NCBI GenBank assembly: GCA_964235705.1
Contig: CAXSDP010000002.1
Location: 1 to 64,000 of the forward strand
Origin: RH-AL1 sp964235705
GTDB taxonomy: Bacteria > Pseudomonadota > Alphaproteobacteria > Rhizobiales > Beijerinckiaceae
Direction: 5' to 3'
DNA: 64,000 bases
In this document: piece after piece, positions 58,674-64,000 of the stretch
Layout of the letters: each line of letters opens with the position of its first letter
How positions within the stretch are numbered: position 1 is the stretch's first letter
Translations under genes and position numbers: made by a program
Notes under the pieces: generated by a model
Told to the model about the DNA's origin: nothing
Seen by the model: the letters and a program-made list of their open reading frames with translations, nothing else
Databases searched by the model: none

Positions 58674-60390
58674 AGACGTGCCTTTCGCCCTTCTGCCCGG
58701 GGTGTGTGACGGCGCCGCCAACGGCCGGACCGACGGTCTGCGCGTAGCGCCACAGGGCGCCGGAGCCGAAATCGTGCTGGCGGGGCGTCCACGCCTTGCG
58801 ACGCTCGGCGAGTTCCTCCTCCGACACGTGGAGGTCGAGCAGGCCCAATCTGGCGTCCAGGGTGATCAGGTCGCCGTCGCGCACCAGCGCGATGGGACCG
58901 CCGACGGCGGCTTCCGGCCCGACGTGGCCGACGCAGAACCCGCGCGTGGCACCGGAGAAACGGCCGTCGGTGACGAGCGCCACCTTCGAGCCCATGCCCT
59001 GCCCGTAGAGGGCCGCCGTGGTCGACAGCATTTCGCGCATGCCGGGACCGCCCCTCGGTCCTTCATAGCGGATCACGAAGACGCAGCCTTCCTCGTAGCG
59101 ACGCTTGCTCACCGCCTCGTAACAATCCTCCTCGCAGTCGAAGCACAGCGCCGGCCCGGTGAAGCTCTGCGCGTCCTCCGACATGCCGGCGACCTTGACG
59201 ATCGCGCCCTCGGGGGCGAGCGAGCCGCGCAGGCCAACGACCCCACCGGTCGCGGTGATGGGCGTGTTGGCCGCCCGCACCACGTCCTGGTGCGGGTTCC
59301 ACTTCACGCTCTCCATGTTCTCGGCGATGGTGCGGCCGGTCACCGTCATGCAGTCGCCGTGGAGGAAGCCGTGGTCGAGCAGCGTCTTCATCAGCAATGG
59401 GATGCCGCCCACCTCGAACATGTCCTTGGCGACGTAGCGGCCACCTGGCTTCAGGTCGGCGATGTAAGGGGTGCGCTTGAAGATTTCGGCGACGGCGAAC
59501 AGGTCGAAGTCGATGCCGCACTCGTTGGCGATCGCCGGCAGGTGGAGCGCGGCGTTGGTCGAGCCGCCGGAGGCGGCGACCACGGTCGCGGCGTTCTCCA
59601 ACGCGCGGCGGGTGACGATGTCGCGCGGACGGATGTTGCGGGCGATCAGCTCCATGACCATCTCGCCAGCGGTCATGCAGAACCGGTCGCGGATCTCGTA
59701 AGGGGCCGGCGCGCCGGCCGAGTACGGCAGCGCGAGGCCGATCGCCTCCGAGACGGTCGCCATGGTGTTGGCGGTGAACTGGGCGCCGCACGCGCCGGCC
59801 GACGGGCAGGCGACGCTTTCCAACTCGTCGAGGTCCTCGTTCGACATCTCGCCGACGGAATGCTTGCCGACGGCTTCGAACAGGTCCTGCACCGTGACCT
59901 GCTGACCCTTGAAGGTCCCAGGCAGGATGGAGCCGCCATAGATGAAGATGGAGGGCACGTTCAGGCGCACCATGGACATCATCATGCCCGGCAACGACTT
60001 GTCGCAGCCGGCGAGGCCGACCAGCGCGTCGTAACAATGGCCGCGCATGGTTAGTTCGACCGAGTCGGCGATGAGGTCGCGCGACACGAGCGAGGACTTC
60101 ATGCCTTGGTGACCCATCGCGATCCCGTCGGTGACGGTGATGGTGCAGAACTCGCGCGGGGTGCCGTTGGCGGCGGAAACGCCCTTCTTCACCGCCTGCG
60201 CCTGGCGCATCAGCGAGATGTTGCACGGTGCGGCCTCGTTCCAGCAGGAGGCGACGCCAACCAGCGGCTGATGGATCTGCTCCTTGGTCAGGCCCATCGC
60301 GTAGAGGTAGGAGCGATGCGGGGCGCGAGCCGGCCCTTCGGTGACATGACGACTCGGCAGTGACTTCTTATCGAAAACGCGCGCGTCCAT
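58660..60390 (-). CDS. ilvD: Dihydroxy-acid dehydratase
   Basis: A 576-residue iron-sulfur enzyme making the 2-keto acids of valine and isoleucine. Cluster-ligand Cys lie in VASCWNEAAPC, LAGCDKSLPG and ACPSAGACGAQF. It has the ilvD-type ending rather than edd. It completes the pathway started by ilvBNC, at a separate locus. The ATG at 60390 fits. exoR follows with a 14-base overlap, so the two are probably one transcript. Confidence 0.95.
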   Translation of the reverse strand: MDARVFDKKSLPSRHVTEGPARAPHRSYLYAMGLTKEQIHQPLVGVASCWNEAAPCNISLMRQAQAVKKGVSAANGTPREFCTITVTDGIAMGHQGMKSSLVSRDLIADSVELTMRGHCYDALVGLAGCDKSLPGMMMSMVRLNVPSIFIYGGSILPGTFKGQQVTVQDLFEAVGKHSVGEMSNEDLDELESVACPSAGACGAQFTANTMATVSEAIGLALPYSAGAPAPYEIRDRFCMTAGEMVMELIARNIRPRDIVTRRALENAATVVAASGGSTNAALHLPAIANECGIDFDLFAVAEIFKRTPYIADLKPGGRYVAKDMFEVGGIPLLMKTLLDHGFLHGDCMTVTGRTIAENMESVKWNPHQDVVRAANTPITATGGVVGLRGSLAPEGAIVKVAGMSEDAQSFTGPALCFDCEEDCYEAVSKRRYEEGCVFVIRYEGPRGGPGMREMLSTTAALYGQGMGSKVALVTDGRFSGATRGFCVGHVGPEAAVGGPIALVRDGDLITLDARLGLLDLHVSEEELAERRKAWTPRQHDFGSGALWRYAQTVGPAVGGAVTHPGQKGERHVYADT

Positions 60391-60691
60391 ACTCTGTCCA
60401 ACCTCAACTCGGGGTGTGCGTAGGGGAGAACCCTCATCAGGGCTCGACGGGCGCTACCAACCGCGCCTCTTCTTCGATCCTCTAGGCGACGCTCGTCAAC
60501 GACGTTCCAATGCTCATGAAGATGTAGTCTTCACTTGAATTGCGGTCAGATTAGCGGGCGGTTTATGGCTGAAAAGCGACCCGCCCGAGGCTTGGCGTGC
60601 GAACGCGGCGGATGCCGGTGCGATGTGGCGGGAACGCAACAAAACCATCGTCTTAGAGGCGACGCATCGATTGATGTTCGATAAATGGGGA
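60391..60691. other. Intergenic region between ilvD and the alpha/beta hydrolase
   Basis: About 300 bases with no supported gene. The middle (60520-60690) is slightly AT-richer. No leader peptide, riboswitch or attenuator for ilvD is apparent. Confidence 0.4.
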
Positions 60692-61609
60692 TCATGCCGG
60701 ACCCGCGCGCCTGGGAAGTCTTGTCGCATCGGGCCAGGGATTCTCACCATCGCGCAACCATCGCATCGACAATGGCCAGAACGTGGCGGCGTACCGGCTG
60801 TGGAACAGCGAGAAATGCCCGACGCTCGCCGAGGCCAGCGCCTCCGGCGGCAGGATCACGAGACGGCGGTCGCTGCCGGGATAATAGGCCAGGGTTCGCA
60901 GGAGCGCCGCCTCCGTCGCGTACTCGTCGTCGGTCATGGCGATGGCCAGGATCGGCGCGCGCACAGCGGCGAAGCGCGCGAGGATGCCGGCGCGCTCGGC
61001 CACGGGATAGCTCGCCTCCATGCGGGCGCGACGCGCGCTCCATTCACCGGCGACCCCGGCGGGAAGGTCTTCGAGCCAGCCGAGCCGCTTGCCGGGGAAG
61101 TAGCCGAACGCACGCGTCAGGGCCGGCATGACGACGTGCCAGCGCAGGACCAGGCGCCGACGGTGGGTGGCGGCGTAGTCGCGCCAGTAGGCGTATTGCG
61201 CCCCCATGGTGAGGATGCGGTCGATCCGGACGGCGCTCGGCGCGAAGCCGATCAGGAAGCCGCCGCCACTGTGGCCGACGACGGCGAGCGGGCCGTGGGG
61301 ACCGCGGGCGCGGGCGACGCCGACGACCGCCTCGAAGTCGCGTTCGCCCCAGTCGCGCCAGCGGATGCCGCAGCCGCGCAACCGAGCCGGGCGGGACAGG
61401 CCGATCCCTCGGTTATCGTAGGTGAGCACGGTGAAGCCGTGCTCGGCGAGGTAGGCGGCGTAGCGGTGGTAGTAGCGGGCGAGAACGCCGGTCGCGGGAT
61501 TGATGATGACCGTGCCGAGCGGGGCGCCGGCCGGTGACCAGAGGTGCCCACCCAGGCTCGCGCCGTCGGCGCAGACGATGGGGACGGACGCGACTCGCGG
61601 AGGCGTCAA
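60692..61609 (-). CDS. Alpha/beta hydrolase, serine aminopeptidase S33-like
   Basis: A 305-residue alpha/beta hydrolase with VIINPATGVLARYYHRYAAY, the oxyanion strand LTYDNRGIGLSRP, the nucleophile elbow GHSGGG (in LAVVGHSGGGFLIG) and a C-terminal His region (SVGHFSLFHSRYA). The substrate is unknown. The start is TTG at 61609, overlapping the valS stop codon as TTGA, with no nearby ATG, so it is translationally coupled to valS. Confidence 0.83.
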   Translation of the reverse strand: MTPPRVASVPIVCADGASLGGHLWSPAGAPLGTVIINPATGVLARYYHRYAAYLAEHGFTVLTYDNRGIGLSRPARLRGCGIRWRDWGERDFEAVVGVARARGPHGPLAVVGHSGGGFLIGFAPSAVRIDRILTMGAQYAYWRDYAATHRRRLVLRWHVVMPALTRAFGYFPGKRLGWLEDLPAGVAGEWSARRARMEASYPVAERAGILARFAAVRAPILAIAMTDDEYATEAALLRTLAYYPGSDRRLVILPPEALASASVGHFSLFHSRYAATFWPLSMRWLRDGENPWPDATRLPRRAGPA

Positions 61610-64000
61610 GCGCCGAGCCGCTCGAGCGCCACGGCGAGCTTCTCGCGACGGCCCAGGGCGTCGGCGAGGCGCTCGCGCTGCTCCTCGACCACCTCATCGG
61701 GCGCGCGGGCGATGAAGTCGGCGTTGGCGAGCTTGGCCTCGATCTTGTCCGCCTCACCCCTCAGCTTGACGATCTCCTTCGTCAGCCGCCCCTTCTCCGC
61801 GTCGAGGTCGATGATGCCCTGGAGCGGCAGCGCCGCCACACCGCCGCGCAGGGGCAGTTGCACCGACCGCGCCGGCGCCTCGGCCGCGTCGGCGATCCCC
61901 GATAGTCGGGCGAGACGCTTGATCGTGTCCGCCCAGGTTCCCACCCAGCGCGTCACGTCCGGCCCCGCCCCGACCAGCACCAGCGGGATCTGCGCCGCTG
62001 CCGGCACGTTCATCTCGGCTCGCACCGAGCGCACCTCCGAGATCAAGGTGACGATCCAACCGACTTCGGCCTCGGCCTCGACGTCGCGCAAGCCGGATAG
62101 TTCACTCCAAGGCGCCAGCGCCAGCACGCTCGCGCGCGCCGGACCCTCCGCCCCCTTGATCGCCCAGAGCTCCTCCGTGAGGAAGGGCATGAACGGGTGC
62201 AGCAACTTCATGATTTCGTCGAGCGCGAAGGATACGGTCGCCCGCGTCTCGGCGCGCGCCCGCTCGTCGACCCCGTCCCCCTGCAACAACGGCTTGGCGA
62301 GTTCGAGGTACCAGTCGCAGAAGGTGTTCCACACGAAGCGGTAGGCGCCGTTCGCCGCGTCGTTGAAGCGATAGGCCTCGATCGCGGTCGTCACGTCGGC
62401 GACGGCCTTCGCCGCCTCGCCCAGCACCCAGCGGTTCAGCGTCAGACCGACGCCGCGTGGATCATAGCCGTCCACGCGGACGCAACCGTTCAGCTCGGCG
62501 AAGCGTGCGGCGTTCCAGATTTTGGTCGCGAAGCCGCGATACCCCTCGACGCGCTTCACCGCGAGCTTGATGTCGCGGCCCTGCACCGCCATCGCGGCGA
62601 GCGTGAAGCGCAGCGCGTCGGCGCCGAACCGGTCGATCCCGTCGGGATAATCCTTGCGCGTGGCGGCGGTTATGCGCTCGACCTCCTTGCGGTCGGTGAG
62701 CCCGGCCGTGCGCTTCGCGACGAGGCCGGGGAGGTCGATGCCGTCGACGAAGTCGAGCGGGTCGAGCACGTTGCCCTTCGACTTCGACATCTTGGCGCCG
62801 CGCTCGTCACGGACGAGGGCGTGCATGTAGACGTCGCGGAACGGCACATCGTCGAGGACGTGGAGCCCCATCATCATCATGCGGGCCACCCAGAAGAAGA
62901 TGATGTCGAACCCGGTGACGAGCACGCTCGTCGGGTAGCGCCGCGCCAGCATGCCGGCGTCAGCCGTCGCGTCGGGCCAGCCCAGCGTCGAGAACGGCCA
63001 CAGCGCCGACGAGAACCAGGTGTCGAGGACGTCCTCGTCACGCGTGAGCGTCACCGGCCTGCCGTAATGCTCCGCAGCCGCCGCCTTGGCCACGTCGGCG
63101 GTCTCCTCCACGAAGACGGCGCCGTCCGGCCCGTACCAGGCCGGGATCTGGTGACCCCACCATAGCTGACGCGAGACGCACCAGGGTTGGATATCCCCGA
63201 GCCAATCGAAGAAGGTCTTCTCGTAGGGCTTCGGCACGAAGCGGGTGCGGCCGTCCCGCACGGCGGCGAGCGCCGGCTCGGCCAGCGTCTTGGCGTCGAC
63301 GTACCATTGATCGGTGAGCCAGGGCTCGATGACGACGCCGGAGCGCTCGCCATGCGGCACGGCGTGGGGGTGCGGCTCGGTCTTTTCCAGGAGGCCGGCC
63401 TCGTCCATCAGCTCGACGATGCGCTTGCGCGCCTCTTCCCGCGACAGGCCGTGGAGGTGCAGCGCGGTCGCGCGCGCCTCATCGGCCGCGCCGGCGAGGA
63501 AAGCCTCGTTGCCCTGCAGGGCGAGCCGCGCCTCCGCGTCGAGGATGTTGATGACCGCGAGGCCCTGCCTGCGGCCGACCTCGAAGTCGTTGAAGTCGTG
63601 GGCCGGCGTGATCTTGACCGCGCCGGTCCCTTTCTCGGGATCGGAGTAGTCGTCGGCGACCACCGGGATGAGGCGCCCGACGAGGGGGAGGCGCAGGCGG
63701 CGGCCGACCAGCGCCGCGTAGCGCTCGTCGGTGGGGTGAACCGCCACGCCGGTGTCGCCCAGCATCGTTTCGGGCCGGGTCGTCGCGACCGTGATCGCCT
63801 CACCGGTGGCGCTCCCCGCCTCATCGACGACGGGGTAGCGGAAGTACCACAGGTGCCCCTTGGTCTCGACGGGCACGACTTCGATGTCGGACACGGCGGT
63901 GAGGAGTTTGGGGTCCCAATTGACGAGGCGCTTGTCGCGGTAGACCAGGCCCTGACGGTGCAGCGTGACGAACACCTTGCGCACGGCGCGCGACAGGCCC
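61606..64000 (-). CDS. valS: Valyl-tRNA synthetase (3' part)
   Basis: The frame is open from the window end to the stop at 61606-61608 and lacks the N-terminus with the HIGH motif. It contains the editing domain (KGTGAVKITPAHDFNDFEVG, the TPAHD-type editing motif), KMSKSKGNVLDPLDFVDG and LEMs of the anticodon domain (NDAANGAYRFVWNTFCDWY), then the C-terminal coiled coil (RLTKEIVKLRGEADKIEAKL). Those features are valS-specific. The gene continues beyond base 64000. Confidence 0.96.
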   Translation of the reverse strand, partial: GLSRAVRKVFVTLHRQGLVYRDKRLVNWDPKLLTAVSDIEVVPVETKGHLWYFRYPVVDEAGSATGEAITVATTRPETMLGDTGVAVHPTDERYAALVGRRLRLPLVGRLIPVVADDYSDPEKGTGAVKITPAHDFNDFEVGRRQGLAVINILDAEARLALQGNEAFLAGAADEARATALHLHGLSREEARKRIVELMDEAGLLEKTEPHPHAVPHGERSGVVIEPWLTDQWYVDAKTLAEPALAAVRDGRTRFVPKPYEKTFFDWLGDIQPWCVSRQLWWGHQIPAWYGPDGAVFVEETADVAKAAAAEHYGRPVTLTRDEDVLDTWFSSALWPFSTLGWPDATADAGMLARRYPTSVLVTGFDIIFFWVARMMMMGLHVLDDVPFRDVYMHALVRDERGAKMSKSKGNVLDPLDFVDGIDLPGLVAKRTAGLTDRKEVERITAATRKDYPDGIDRFGADALRFTLAAMAVQGRDIKLAVKRVEGYRGFATKIWNAARFAELNGCVRVDGYDPRGVGLTLNRWVLGEAAKAVADVTTAIEAYRFNDAANGAYRFVWNTFCDWYLELAKPLLQGDGVDERARAETRATVSFALDEIMKLLHPFMPFLTEELWAIKGAEGPARASVLALAPWSELSGLRDVEAEAEVGWIVTLISEVRSVRAEMNVPAAAQIPLVLVGAGPDVTRWVGTWADTIKRLARLSGIADAAEAPARSVQLPLRGGVAALPLQGIIDLDAEKGRLTKEIVKLRGEADKIEAKLANADFIARAPDEVVEEQRERLADALGRREKLAVALERLGA

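Overview
The window is about 64 kb of high-GC bacterial chromosome, densely packed with mostly housekeeping genes. Gene content and order point to an alphaproteobacterium of the Hyphomicrobiales (Rhizobiales). The evidence is: an ExoR-type Sel1 regulator; two Rhizobiales-style outer-membrane barrels with mature ends of the ADLPS type; a dgt-argS-SPOR-nagZ-tatABC block next to divergent erpA; a PTA-fused malic enzyme together with PPDK; a GTTC-N7-GTTC SOS box; and two intergenic palindromic repeats of the kind scattered through Rhizobiales genomes. The genus cannot be fixed from the sequence alone. I see no rRNA, tRNA, CRISPR array, prophage or intact insertion sequence.

Layout. 0.3-5.2 kb: an AEC permease, thiC with a TPP riboswitch, and an MHS-family transporter. 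5.3-7.5 kb: a DHH phosphoesterase coupled to a UV-damage endonuclease. 7.7-13.8 kb: a DUF892 protein, a FUSC exporter, parC with a candidate LexA box, and recO. 13.9-17.9 kb: ilvBNC behind a candidate attenuator with a 14-residue leader peptide. 18.3-30.9 kb: maeB, a CYTH protein, a tRNA-methyltransferase-like gene with a DUF2007 partner, polyprenyl diphosphate synthase, a SleB-like hydrolase, PPDK and dxs.

30.9-32.3 kb: a visibly AT-richer island. It holds a rhizobial toxin-like gene broken by an in-frame TGA and its probable small partner (immunity-like) gene. 32.3-46.8 kb: an outer-membrane barrel, a FAH-family enzyme, rpsD, two serine hydrolases, tatCBA, nagZ, a SPOR protein, argS, msrB, a frameshifted acetyltransferase, dgt and erpA. 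46.9-58.7 kb: envelope proteins, nadK, a Nudix hydrolase, a DUF2336 protein, a flavin reductase, a YfhO-like membrane enzyme overlapping a secreted three-repeat protein, a second barrel, and exoR. 58.7-64 kb: ilvD, an alpha/beta hydrolase and the 3' part of valS.

Functional themes. Branched-chain amino acid synthesis is complete through dihydroxy-acid dehydratase (ilvBNC and ilvD, at two loci). maeB and PPDK form a C4/C3 node that, with dxs, links pyruvate to isoprenoids, and polyprenyl diphosphate synthase feeds quinones. Envelope maintenance is represented by Tat export, NagZ, SPOR and SleB-like proteins, and ExoR. DNA maintenance is represented by UvsE, RecO, ParC and Dgt.

The best candidates for something new are the YfhO-like/three-repeat protein pair, the coupled DHH-UvsE pair, the ilv attenuator with UUA-UUG at the end of its leader peptide, and the broken toxin-like gene with an intact partner. 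All functional calls come from reading protein sequences by eye; no database search was run.
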